Source of the DNA: Ureibacillus xyleni
GTDB lineage: Bacteria > Bacillota > Bacilli > Bacillales_A > Planococcaceae
NCBI RefSeq assembly: GCF_900217795.1
Contig: NZ_OBMQ01000006.1
Location: forward strand, 62,001-126,000
DNA length: 64,000 nt
Direction: 5' to 3'
Below the pieces are notes generated by a model. That model was not told the origin of the DNA. It made no database searches and saw only the letters and a program-made list of their open reading frames with translations. Both the position numbers and the translations under genes were made by a program. Shown piece by piece: positions 1-7,258 of the stretch; within the stretch, counting starts at the first letter, position 1, and each line of letters starts with the position of its first letter.

Positions 1-356
1 AATTTGTCTGAGAAAGTAAATGTTTGTCGCCTATCAATGTAAAATAAATAAAATTAAATGAAATTATAAAAAGTTACTAAAACGCTATTATTAAAAGATA
101 ATATGTCCAATTTTTTGTAAACTTAATTGACGATTAAGAAATATTGAAATAATAATTGTGTAGATTTCTAGCTGTTTCTGTCGTTATGTGCACATATAAA
201 AAGCGGATTTATAAACTAGTGTGTATCAACGTGTAAACTTCCCGTAGTTTTCCAAAACAGATTGGTTTAGTAGAAGTAGAGTTTCATAATAAAGCAGATG
301 AAATAATATGATGTGAAGAAGTAGAAATGTTGCTGTGGGACAAGGTGGTAGAATAA

Positions 357-494
357 TTGAAACTTGTACAAGCTTTGTTTTTATTTGTTTTGATTTACAT
401 TGCATCGTTCATTCTTTTGTATGATGGTTCGGTATTAGAGACTCTGCAATATTCAATTATAATGTGGACAATCGTAATAATGATTAAAAGATAG
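357..494 (+). CDS. Small hydrophobic membrane protein, 45 aa
   Basis: A TTG-start ORF with a good ribosome binding site (AAGGTGG at 342-348, 8 nt upstream). The product begins MKLVQALFLFVLIYIASF and is almost entirely hydrophobic, with two likely membrane stretches around residues 3-21 and 30-43 and a basic end (IKR). A perfect-stem terminator follows 12 nt after the stop, which argues for a real transcription unit. I do not recognise a family. It is the only gene-like object in the first 1.3 kb. A chance ORF in AT-rich DNA cannot be excluded. Confidence 0.5.
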   Translation: MKLVQALFLFVLIYIASFILLYDGSVLETLQYSIIMWTIVIMIKR

Positions 495-506
495 CTTAAT
501 GTTTAG

Positions 507-535
507 GATCCTGTGAATTAACAGGATCTTTTTCT
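507..535 (+). terminator. Intrinsic terminator
   Basis: An 8-bp perfect stem, GATCCTGT/ACAGGATC, with a 6-nt loop, followed by TTTTTCTT. It closes the small membrane-protein unit. Confidence 0.75.
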
Positions 536-1264
536 TATAACTATTTGAAAATATGAAAATGTCAACTTGATTGACATAAAAAATAATACGCTACATTAAT
601 GTATCTATTTTCGCTGGTGACTCAAAAAAATTCTTTGGATTAAATTATTATATTTAAATATCTATAAAAAGATAATATGAATTTGGGTTTATTATCTGAA
701 TAAAGTTTATTTGTTAACTAAGTTGACAAAAAAATTAGGATGGCTATCTTTCATATCATTATTTTGGATTTCTAGAATTAATTAATGATATTCCAATTTT
801 TTATTGTAAAAAATCATTTGTATTAAAGTTAATAGAGTACTATTGAGCTCTCTATTAAAATAGTAATGTTGTAAATTAAGTTGACAAAAAATAATGATAC
901 TGCTTCTTAAGTGATAACATATGAGTAGTTTACAAGATTAATTTGAAATTGGACATTAACTTTATTAGTAAAACAAACCGTATCGTATTAATAAAAGTTT
1001 CTGGTTATAAACCAATTAATATCATGACTTTGTGTGCTGCTTTAGGAAATATGAGTGTTTATTAAGGTGAATAAAGAGTTTATTATTAATAAAAAGTATT
1101 TTTGTCAATAAAGTTTACATAAAAATCGCATATTGTTGTTAATTTATTGCCTTCGTTTACAACCTTTAATTAAAAATAAAAAAACCATAACGTATATCAA
1201 TAAAGTATTTTCTATCAAGTGAGTTATTATTTTTTGCACAAGTAAAATTGTCAATTAGGTATAC

Positions 1265-1303
1265 AAAAAACCCCTTATAGAATGGTCAATTAATAAGGGG
1301 TTT
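1265..1303 (-). terminator. Intrinsic terminator of the HtrA-like protease gene
   Basis: Stem CCCCTTAT/ATAAGGGG; on the minus strand it is followed by a run of six T. It lies directly downstream of the protease stop and abuts the last copy of the 17-bp motif. Confidence 0.75.
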
Positions 1304-1338
1304 GTAAGAGTATGTGATTATAAGGAAAATAAATAATA

Positions 1339-2154
1339 TTATTTTAGAAGATTAAGATGTTGTTGCAACAAGTCAACCGGGATAAATAAACCAACCCTTC
1401 CATATTGTTTTGTTTTTGTTGTTGCAAAGATAATTCCAATAACGTTACCTTCATTATTAATGACCGGACTTCCGCTATTTCCATGATAAACAGGGGCATC
1501 CAACATAATTACTTCTTCATTCCAATTTTCTAGCAAAGTATAATCGATCACCTTACCTTTATTAGCAATTCCAGTAAAGTATAATGGGTTTCCAATAAAA
1601 TAGATGGCTTCATCCTTAATCGGTTCATATGTATCTGCCAGTGAAAGATGGGGGAGGTTCTTACCTTCGACTTTTAATATCGCTAAATCAATTTCAGGGT
1701 AACTTTCAATGATTTCTCCTTTATACAGGCCATCATCTGGGAATGTTATCGTGATTGTAAGTGCATCATCTATGACATGTTCATTTGTAACGATATATCC
1801 ATCTTCTGATATAGAAAAACCTGTTCCTTTCCCACTATTTGTTTTTACTTCAACTACTGATTGTTTATAATTTTGAATGTCTTCCTTAGTAGAAAGGGAT
1901 GCTGATGTTTTTAAAAATTCAATTGCAGGAATTGAGTAAATTTCAAAAATCAATGCAAATGTACTAAACATTAACATCAGTGCCATTACCCAAGCAAAAA
2001 TACGAACAAATCTCGGTTTCTTCTTCACTGGTTGAACACCGGATAATCTTTCTTGTCGTGCTTTCTCAAGAGCTTCTTTTTGGGCTTCTAGGACTAATTC
2101 GATAAGCTCTTCTTCACTAATTGAGTCTTGCTTATCATCGTGATTATTCTCCAT
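1339..2154 (-). CDS. Membrane-anchored trypsin-like (HtrA/S1C-type) serine protease without PDZ
   Basis: 271 aa. The N-terminal ~47 residues are charged and presumably cytoplasmic. One membrane anchor follows at about 50-70, then a chymotrypsin-fold protease domain outside the membrane. The triad is visible: His in NEHVID, Asp in EIDLAILKV and Ser in GNSGSPV. HtrA/DegP quality-control proteases usually carry a C-terminal PDZ domain; here the protein ends right after the protease domain, so substrate handling must differ. The start ATG has a strong GGAGGGG ribosome binding site. The gene is monocistronic and ends at an intrinsic terminator. The class assignment is secure; the substrate is unknown. 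Confidence 0.85.
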   Translation of the reverse strand: MENNHDDKQDSISEEELIELVLEAQKEALEKARQERLSGVQPVKKKPRFVRIFAWVMALMLMFSTFALIFEIYSIPAIEFLKTSASLSTKEDIQNYKQSVVEVKTNSGKGTGFSISEDGYIVTNEHVIDDALTITITFPDDGLYKGEIIESYPEIDLAILKVEGKNLPHLSLADTYEPIKDEAIYFIGNPLYFTGIANKGKVIDYTLLENWNEEVIMLDAPVYHGNSGSPVINNEGNVIGIIFATTKTKQYGRVGLFIPVDLLQQHLNLLK

Positions 2155-2308
2155 TCAACCCCTCCTAACAGTAGTCTCTCATTCTACTATAATAGACAAA
2201 ATAGATATTTGAAAACATTCGCAAAAAAAACACTTCCAAAACCTTCAAAATGATACAAATTGAAATCCGTTAAAAGATGTGAAATAATAAATGCAACTAC
2301 ATATATTA

Positions 2309-2402
2309 AGTTTTCTAGGGTTCCGCATAATTGATTGATGGTCTGGTCCGAGAGAAAACCACAAATATTTTGTGACACGGAAGGATAAAAGCCTGGGAGA
2401 TA
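2309..2402 (+). promoter_or_regulatory. Guanidine-I riboswitch (ykkC-yxkD motif)
   Basis: The conserved blocks of the ykkC class I aptamer are present in order: CTAGGGTTCCG, then TGGTCCGAGAG, then ACACGGAAGGATAAAAGCC and GGGAGA. It lies about 55 nt upstream of an SMR exporter pair, the classic context. The 3' end of the aptamer overlaps the 5' arm of a terminator, so guanidine binding is expected to block termination and turn the exporter on (known for the class). The minus-strand ORF over this region is an artefact. Confidence 0.93.
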
Positions 2403-2435
2403 CTATTAAATAGTAATCTCTTTAGGCTTTTTTAT
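2388..2435 (+). terminator. Riboswitch expression-platform terminator
   Basis: Outer stem AAAGCCT/AGGCTTT plus an inner stem GAGAT..ATCTC extended by ACTATT/AATAGT, followed by a T-run. The 5' arm uses the last aptamer bases, making the two folds mutually exclusive. Confidence 0.85.
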
Positions 2436-2456
2436 TTTGAATGGAGGTAAGAAAAA

Positions 2457-2798
2457 ATGAATATTCAATGGATCAAAGTACTCGTCGCGGCTGTATTCGA
2501 GGTATTTTGGGTTATTGGACTAGCCCACGCAAATGACGTATGGACTTGGACGGGTACAATCATCGCGATTATCATCTCGAACTATTTGCTAATTACAGCT
2601 GCCCAAACTTTACCAGCCGGGACGGTTTATGCAGTCTTTGTAGGCTTAGGTACTGCTGGGGCAGTTTTATCAGAAATCTTGTTTTTTGGCGAACCATTTA
2701 AACTGGCTAAAATCTTATTAATCCTATTATTACTTGTAGGTGTAATTGGTTTAAAGCTGGTTACAGATCAAGATGAGCAAATAGGAGCTGAAAACTAA
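2457..2798 (+). CDS. ykkC: SMR guanidinium exporter subunit YkkC
   Basis: 113 aa with four membrane helices, the normal SMR length. It carries the family membrane-embedded Glu near residue 15 ([12 protein letters not shown]) and the [14 protein letters not shown] segment typical of YkkC rather than EmrE. It resembles B. subtilis YkkC closely by eye. YkkC and YkkD form a heterodimeric proton-coupled exporter of guanidinium in the cytoplasmic membrane (family knowledge). It follows the guanidine riboswitch and its stop overlaps the ykkD start in TAATG, so the two subunits are translationally coupled. Confidence 0.93.
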   Translation: MNIQWIKVLVAAVFEVFWVIGLAHANDVWTWTGTIIAIIISNYLLITAAQTLPAGTVYAVFVGLGTAGAVLSEILFFGEPFKLAKILLILLLLVGVIGLKLVTDQDEQIGAEN

Positions 2799-3115
2799 TG
2801 GCATGGGTGGCATTGATTTTGGCTGGACTATTTGAAACTTTCGGTGTTGCAATGATGAACCAATTGAGTAAAGATAAAAACTGGAAACCCCTTGCACTAT
2901 TTATTCTTGGCTTTTGTATGAGTTTGTTTCTTTTACAATATTCCATGGACTACATCGCAATGGGTACAGCATATGCAATCTGGACAGGAATTGGTGTTGT
3001 AGGGGGCACCGTTGTAGGAATGATTTTTTACGGTGAGTCAAAGGATTTGAAGAGAGTGTTGTTTATATCAATTATTTTAATTTCAGCCATAGGATTAAAA
3101 CTAATTGATGGATAG
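2798..3115 (+). CDS. ykkD: SMR guanidinium exporter subunit YkkD
   Basis: 105 aa, four membrane helices, with the conserved Glu at about position 13 (AGLFETFGVAMMNQ) and the GTAYAIWTGIGVVGG helix-3 motif. It matches B. subtilis YkkD in length and order after ykkC. It is the partner of YkkC in a heterodimeric antiparallel exporter. It is co-transcribed from the guanidine riboswitch and coupled through the overlapping stop/start. Confidence 0.93.
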   Translation: MAWVALILAGLFETFGVAMMNQLSKDKNWKPLALFILGFCMSLFLLQYSMDYIAMGTAYAIWTGIGVVGGTVVGMIFYGESKDLKRVLFISIILISAIGLKLIDG

Positions 3116-3171
3116 TTTACTTACAGATGGAAAGTATAATATTGATATACAATTTTACAGGGGTTGAAAGA

Positions 3172-3747
3172 ATGGCAGAGAGATATCATTACTTTTTTGC
3201 AGTAAAGCTTCCAAATGAAGTGAAAGCCTTTATAGGGAATTGGATTGAGCGTAATAAAAGAGAATTTCCATTTAAACGTTGGGTGCATGAAGCAGATTAT
3301 CATATTACACTGGCATTTTTAGGATTTGCTGAGGATGAAATGAAGGCAAAAGCTGTTGAATCGATGGCTACAGCTATTTCGGATATTCCGCCATTTTCTT
3401 TAACTTTAACTAAAATAGGAACATTCGGACCAGCGAAAAGCCCACGTATTTTTTGGACTGGTGTGAATGAGTCACAAGTTTTAAACGATTTACAAAAACA
3501 AGTGTATCAACATTGTATAGAGGCTGGATTTCAATTAGATAAGAAACCTTTTCGCCCACATATTACTTTGGCTAGAAAGTGGGAGGGAGAACAACCTTTT
3601 GAAAAAGGAACAGCTACCCCTATTGTCACGGAGGATGGTAAGGAAGTTTCATTTCAAATTAATGAAGTTGTACTGTATGAAACTCACTTAGATAAGGCCC
3701 CTAAATATAAAGAATATGCTGTTTTTCCTTTGATTAATAAAAAGTGA
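3172..3747 (+). CDS. thpR: RNA 2',3'-cyclic phosphodiesterase (2H/LigT family)
   Basis: 191 aa. Both signature histidine motifs of the 2H phosphoesterase fold are present: HITLAFLG near residue 44 and HITLARKW near residue 124. The family hydrolyses 2',3'-cyclic phosphate ends of RNA to 2'-phosphate in the cytoplasm; it was first named 2'-5' RNA ligase. I chose ATG 3172 over the upstream ATG 3127 because it has an AGGGGT ribosome binding site and gives the usual MAERYHYFFAVKLP start. It sits 57 nt after ykkD but its function is unrelated. It ends at a strong terminator. Confidence 0.88.
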   Translation: MAERYHYFFAVKLPNEVKAFIGNWIERNKREFPFKRWVHEADYHITLAFLGFAEDEMKAKAVESMATAISDIPPFSLTLTKIGTFGPAKSPRIFWTGVNESQVLNDLQKQVYQHCIEAGFQLDKKPFRPHITLARKWEGEQPFEKGTATPIVTEDGKEVSFQINEVVLYETHLDKAPKYKEYAVFPLINKK

Positions 3748-3774
3748 TTCTTTCGTATGAAGAATCACTTTTTC
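3739..3774 (+). terminator. Intrinsic terminator after the 2H phosphodiesterase
   Basis: A long stem AAAAAGTGATTCTT/AAGAATCACTTTTT with a 7-nt loop and U-rich tail. It overlaps the end of the gene. Confidence 0.85.
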
Positions 3775-3891
3775 AATATTTCTCTCCACACGATTTTGGT
3801 AATAGTACTCCTATAATTTATTAATAATTTTCTTGCATTGGAGACATATTTTATTTCGTATTCTATATATTAAAGTAAAGGAGTGAATAGT

Positions 3892-4029
3892 ATGAGAATA
3901 CCTGCGTTGCCACAACCGACAGAAACTAAGAAGATCCCAAGAAGAAATATAATTCATTATGTTAAAAAATTCTTTTATAACAAAATAGGGAAGAAGCGAT
4001 CTTTTGTACGAATCCCACCTAGACATTAG
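3892..4029 (+). CDS. Small basic protein, 45 aa, unknown
   Basis: An ATG-start ORF with an AAAGGAG ribosome binding site 8 nt upstream, starting MRIPALPQPTETKKIPRR. About a quarter of the residues are Lys or Arg and there is no membrane segment. A strong terminator begins at the stop codon, which supports a genuine short gene. No family recognised; a nucleic-acid- or spore-associated role would be a guess. Confidence 0.6.
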   Translation: MRIPALPQPTETKKIPRRNIIHYVKKFFYNKIGKKRSFVRIPPRH

Positions 4030-4073
4030 CTGTTCTGTGCCAATCTTTGTTGCATAGAACAGCTTATTTTTTT
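4028..4073 (+). terminator. Intrinsic terminator
   Basis: Stem AGCTGTTCT/AGAACAGCT with a 19-nt loop, then TTATTTTTTT. It starts inside the stop codon of the 45-aa gene and separates it from the convergent helD. Confidence 0.8.
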
Positions 4074-6309
4074 ATTTACCTAATAAAAAGGTCTCCTTAT
4101 TAGGCCCCACTAAATATAAATCGTGCATTGCTCGAGTTAACCCGACATATAACAATTTTCGATCAATTGGTGTATCAAAATAGGGTGTTTCAAAGGCTAC
4201 AATAATGACAGCATCGAATTCTAGCCCTTTTGCTAAGTAACTTGGAACGATTAGTAATTGGGTTTTACCAAGAACAGAATCCTCTTTTAAAACAGTTGCC
4301 TCAATTCCGAACGCATTCAATTGTTTTGAATATTGTGTAGCTTCTTTAGATGTTTTACAAATAAGGGCAATGGATTGATGTCCGCTTTGTAGGAGCTTTT
4401 CATAAATTTCTTGAATTACTTCATTGTTAAATTCTTCGCTTTGCACAAAAGTGGGAATATTGCCATGACGCACAACAGGTTCCACTAACGGAAGATCTTC
4501 ATCCATTTTCGATAAAATCTTGTTTGCAACTTCCATTATTTCAATGGTTGTACGATAACTTTTTTGCAAGGTGAAATAGTTTGCCCGGGGAAATAAATCT
4601 AACACTGAATCCCATTCGGTAATAGAACGGTAACTGTGAATCCCTTGTGCTAAATCTCCAACCATCGTAAACATATCCGTTTCTAAACCAGCTTTTAATG
4701 CCGCTAATTGGAAAAGGCTATAATCTTGTACCTCATCGATAAACACAACACGCATTTTCCATTGATCGGGAATCCCTTTAATTTTTGCATGTAAGAAATA
4801 TAGAGCAGCTAAATCTTCTACAGCCCATTGTTCTTTTTTATGATATTTAAGAAACTTTTCTTGTTCATCTATTGACCATTCAGGTGCAATTTCACTTAAA
4901 ATAGTGCGGTCTGTCAAAAATTTACGGTAAAATGGTTTGATTTTTATCTTCTCAAATCTTCTCATGTAGGTTGAAGCCGTTGATTTAGCTTCTGCTTTAA
5001 TCTTTGGCAAGCGCTCGTCCCGTTCATCAATAAATTTTGTTACCATCTCTCTTCTCTTATCTGGATCCCGAAGTCCACTAAGAGCTTTTCCAATCATATC
5101 CTCATAACGTTTATTTAACGTGTCAATAACTGATTTGGATTTCCTTTTGACCTCTGCTTGTATAATCTTCTTAATTCGCTCTAAACGCTTTTCAATAGGC
5201 ATATAGGAAAATGCAATTAAGAACAGTTTCTTTAGATGACTACCTCGTATAATTTTATATTTTTCAATGGCTACATCTTCATCAAAAAGACTTGCTAAAT
5301 GCTGTTCATGTATAGTTAAATAGCGCTCTAAAATCTCTCGGTAAAATAAAGTTCCCTTTATTTGAGGGATGTTAAAAGAGGGAAGCGTATCAAGCCCATC
5401 TTCAACAATAGCTTCTAGTTGTTCGTTAGGGTTTTGTAATTTTAACTTAATGCCCGTTGCATGTTGAACATATTCTTCATAGGTTGTTTGGCAAATGTGT
5501 TCAACACCAAGTTCGGGTAGAACATCCCCAATATATTCGATAAACAATTTGTTTGGTGCAAGAATCATTAGCTGCTCCGGGTTAAAGTGTTCGCCCATTG
5601 TATATAAAAAATAGGATATTCGATGAAGGGCAATTGTTGTTTTTCCACTTCCGGCAGCACCTTGGACGAGTATAGGTTGACGTAGATGAGCGCGGATAAT
5701 TTCGTTTTGTTCTTTTTGAATTGTTGCGACGATTTCTGTTAATCGAACATCTGCTTTTCCGGAAAGTGCATCTTGTAAGAGCTCGTCATTTGTAGTTAAG
5801 TCCACATCTTGGAAACTTAATAGATTGCCATTTTCTATTTTATATTGGCGCTTTGAATAAAGATGTCCCGAATAAACTTCATCGCGAACAGGATATGTAA
5901 TCTCCCCAAGGCGTCCATCGTAATACACATTGGCAACAGGAGAACGCCAATCTACAATAATAGGTTCAAATGTTTCGTTGTGAAATAATGATGTTTTCCC
6001 AATATATAGAAGTTCTTCTGCTTCTCCAGTTCTTTGAAAATGGATTCGGGCAAAGTAAGGTTTCTTTTTAACCGCTTCTAAGCTTTCCTTTTGATTAAGA
6101 GCTAATTCAAAAAAACGTGAATTGGTTAAAATATTAATGTAGCTATCACTGGAATCGATATATTCAAGGTTAGCCATGGATTCTTTAATTTTATCTTGAA
6201 CAGCTTTTAAATCCCTTTGTGAAGCTTCAAGAATTTCATCCATATATTGTTTTGTGTATTCTAATCGTTTAACTTCTTTTTGAAATTCGAAGTGTTCTTT
6301 CTCAGCCAT
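4072..6309 (-). CDS. helD: HelD-type RNA polymerase recycling helicase (UvrD-like SF1)
   Basis: 745 aa, close to the usual ~770 for Bacillus HelD. An N-terminal coiled coil (about residues 1-60) is followed by a split SF1 ATPase core: Walker A GAAGSGKTT near residue 217, motif II VFIDEVQDYS, GLEFDAVII and the final motif YVGLTRAMH. HelD binds RNA polymerase, pushing its coiled-coil arm into the secondary channel to release nucleic acids and recycle the enzyme (family knowledge). The gene is alone on the minus strand, divergent from a Spo0E-like gene. A close alternative would be another UvrD-like helicase, but the long N-terminal arm fits HelD. Confidence 0.9.
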   Translation of the reverse strand: MAEKEHFEFQKEVKRLEYTKQYMDEILEASQRDLKAVQDKIKESMANLEYIDSSDSYINILTNSRFFELALNQKESLEAVKKKPYFARIHFQRTGEAEELLYIGKTSLFHNETFEPIIVDWRSPVANVYYDGRLGEITYPVRDEVYSGHLYSKRQYKIENGNLLSFQDVDLTTNDELLQDALSGKADVRLTEIVATIQKEQNEIIRAHLRQPILVQGAAGSGKTTIALHRISYFLYTMGEHFNPEQLMILAPNKLFIEYIGDVLPELGVEHICQTTYEEYVQHATGIKLKLQNPNEQLEAIVEDGLDTLPSFNIPQIKGTLFYREILERYLTIHEQHLASLFDEDVAIEKYKIIRGSHLKKLFLIAFSYMPIEKRLERIKKIIQAEVKRKSKSVIDTLNKRYEDMIGKALSGLRDPDKRREMVTKFIDERDERLPKIKAEAKSTASTYMRRFEKIKIKPFYRKFLTDRTILSEIAPEWSIDEQEKFLKYHKKEQWAVEDLAALYFLHAKIKGIPDQWKMRVVFIDEVQDYSLFQLAALKAGLETDMFTMVGDLAQGIHSYRSITEWDSVLDLFPRANYFTLQKSYRTTIEIMEVANKILSKMDEDLPLVEPVVRHGNIPTFVQSEEFNNEVIQEIYEKLLQSGHQSIALICKTSKEATQYSKQLNAFGIEATVLKEDSVLGKTQLLIVPSYLAKGLEFDAVIIVAFETPYFDTPIDRKLLYVGLTRAMHDLYLVGPNKETFLLGK

Positions 6310-6430
6310 TATTTAACCCCCAATCTTTTTTAGTTTTCGTGCCTAAAATTTAGATATTAATCTTACTAAATTTCCCTTTAAAAGTGAAGTTTCACATTAT
6401 ATTCCTCCATTATTTTCAATTATAGGAACG

Positions 6431-6466
6431 TACTCCTAGTCAAATAGGAGTAGAAACTTGTATAAT
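6431..6466 (+). promoter_or_regulatory. Inverted repeat and -10 box between helD and the Spo0E-like gene
   Basis: A perfect 8-bp dyad TACTCCTA-N6-TAGGAGTA at 6431-6452 lies just upstream of a perfect TATAAT at 6461-6466. A weak -35 (TAGTCA) falls at the edge of the dyad, so a protein bound there would block or assist RNA polymerase. The regulator is not identified. Confidence 0.45.
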
Positions 6467-6568
6467 GAGAATGCAAGGTGATACACATTTAATCCATTTA
6501 GGAACATAATATAGTTATTAAATGGTAATCATAGTATTAATAGAAGACGAATTCTGGGGGTAGGTTTC

Positions 6569-6739
6569 TTGGAAAGTATAATTTATTCCACAATGGATTT
6601 AGAAAATGAAATATACAATCTGCGCAAACGTATGATCGAAATGGGAAGAAATAAAGGTCTACTTCACCCAGAGACCATTAAATGTAGTCAAGAATTAGAT
6701 GAAATAATGAATCAATTTCAAAATGTAAAACCAAATTAA
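6569..6739 (+). CDS. Spo0E-family aspartyl-phosphate phosphatase
   Basis: 56 aa, the normal length of the family. The signature SQELDEI lies at residues 41-47, with a preceding helix containing NLRKRMIEMGRNKG. These small helical-hairpin proteins dephosphorylate Spo0A~P and delay sporulation in Bacillus. The start chosen is TTG 6569, behind a G-rich GGGGGTAGG segment; ATG 6593 is in frame but has no ribosome binding site. It is monocistronic and closed by a terminator. Its presence supports a spore-forming host. Confidence 0.85.
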   Translation: MESIIYSTMDLENEIYNLRKRMIEMGRNKGLLHPETIKCSQELDEIMNQFQNVKPN

Positions 6740-6744
6740 ATTAT

Positions 6745-6788
6745 AAGGAAGCTAGTTACTAATAAGTAATTGGCTTCTTATTTTTTTG
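6745..6788 (+). terminator. Intrinsic terminator after the Spo0E-like gene
   Basis: An imperfect stem AAGGAAGC..GGCTTCTT with an inner GTTACT/AGTAAT helix and a run of seven T. Confidence 0.8.
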
Positions 6789-6806
6789 GCTAGATAACAA
6801 GAAAAA

Positions 6807-6873
6807 TATTCAAATGAATGTTTGACTATTTAAATGTTAGTGCATATATTATAGTCAAATGGATGTTTGAATA
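6807..6873 (+). promoter_or_regulatory. cad promoter with two CadC-type operators
   Basis: The promoter is TTGACT (6822-6827), 17 bp, TATATT (6845-6850). Two copies of TCAAA-N6-TTTGA lie at 6810-6825 and 6855-6870, both inside the TATTCAAATGAATGTTTGA type of sequence known from cadO of plasmid pI258. One overlaps the -35 and the other covers the predicted start of transcription, 45 bp apart. Metal-free CadC is expected to bind and repress; Cd, Pb or Zn would release it. Confidence 0.85.
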
Positions 6874-6886
6874 TGAGGTGAAGCCA

Positions 6887-7258
6887 GTGGGCAAAGAAAA
6901 AGATTTATGTGAAGTGACATGTGTTGATGGAGAAAAGGTATCAAAAATTCAAAATAAATTAATAAAGGAACAACCAGTAGAGGTTGCCAAAATATTCAAA
7001 GCATTATCGGATGATACAAGAGTGAAAATTGCATATGCTTTATCTATTGAAGCTGAACTTTGTGTTTGTGATGTAGCAAATATTGTTGGAGCTTCCATTG
7101 CAACAGCATCTCATCATCTTAGATTATTACGAAATTTAGGGCTTGCTAAATACCGCAAAGAAGGAAAATTAGTTTTTTACTCATTAGATGATGATCATGT
7201 GAAAAAACTTATAGAAGTAGCTTTTGCACATCAAAAGGAGTTGGCAAAAGTTGAATGA
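6887..7258 (+). CDS. cadC: CadC, ArsR/SmtB-family metal-responsive repressor
   Basis: 123 aa winged-helix repressor. Metal-binding cysteines of CadC are visible: DLCEVTC at the N-terminus (residues 7 and 11) and ELCVCD in the recognition region, giving the Cd/Pb/Zn site. The DNA-binding helix is [14 protein letters not shown] chose GTG 6887, which has GAGGTG 6 nt upstream and matches the known CadC length; upstream in-frame starts lie inside the operator. Its end overlaps the cadA start by 8 nt, so the two are translationally coupled. Confidence 0.92.
   Translation: MGKEKDLCEVTCVDGEKVSKIQNKLIKEQPVEVAKIFKALSDDTRVKIAYALSIEAELCVCDVANIVGASIATASHHLRLLRNLGLAKYRKEGKLVFYSLDDDHVKKLIEVAFAHQKELAKVE

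Larger units (their letters stand above)
116..1265. repeat. Six dispersed copies of a 17-bp near-palindrome
   Basis: Copies are at 116-132, 560-576, 712-728, 870-886, 1103-1119 and 1249-1265. Examples are TGTCAACTTGATTGACA, TGTTAACTAAGTTGACA and TGTAAATTAAGTTGACA. Four copies fit TGTNA-N7-TNACA exactly and two (the first and last) deviate by one base; most are followed by an A-tract. That pattern is the known TnrA/GlnR nitrogen-regulator consensus in Bacillus, but the wide spacing (about 145-235 bp between the last five) is unusual for operators. Apart from one small ORF and its terminator, I see no gene in 1-1264. Confidence 0.6.

Noticed and set aside
2187-2378. Minus-strand 63-codon frame
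   Set aside because: It is antisense to the guanidine riboswitch and has no ribosome binding site; the plus-strand RNA explains the conservation.
4579-4595. CCCGGG-centred sequence resembling a Noc site inside helD
   Set aside because: GTTTGCCCGGGGAAAT has an extra base between the arms and does not match the 14-bp NBS.
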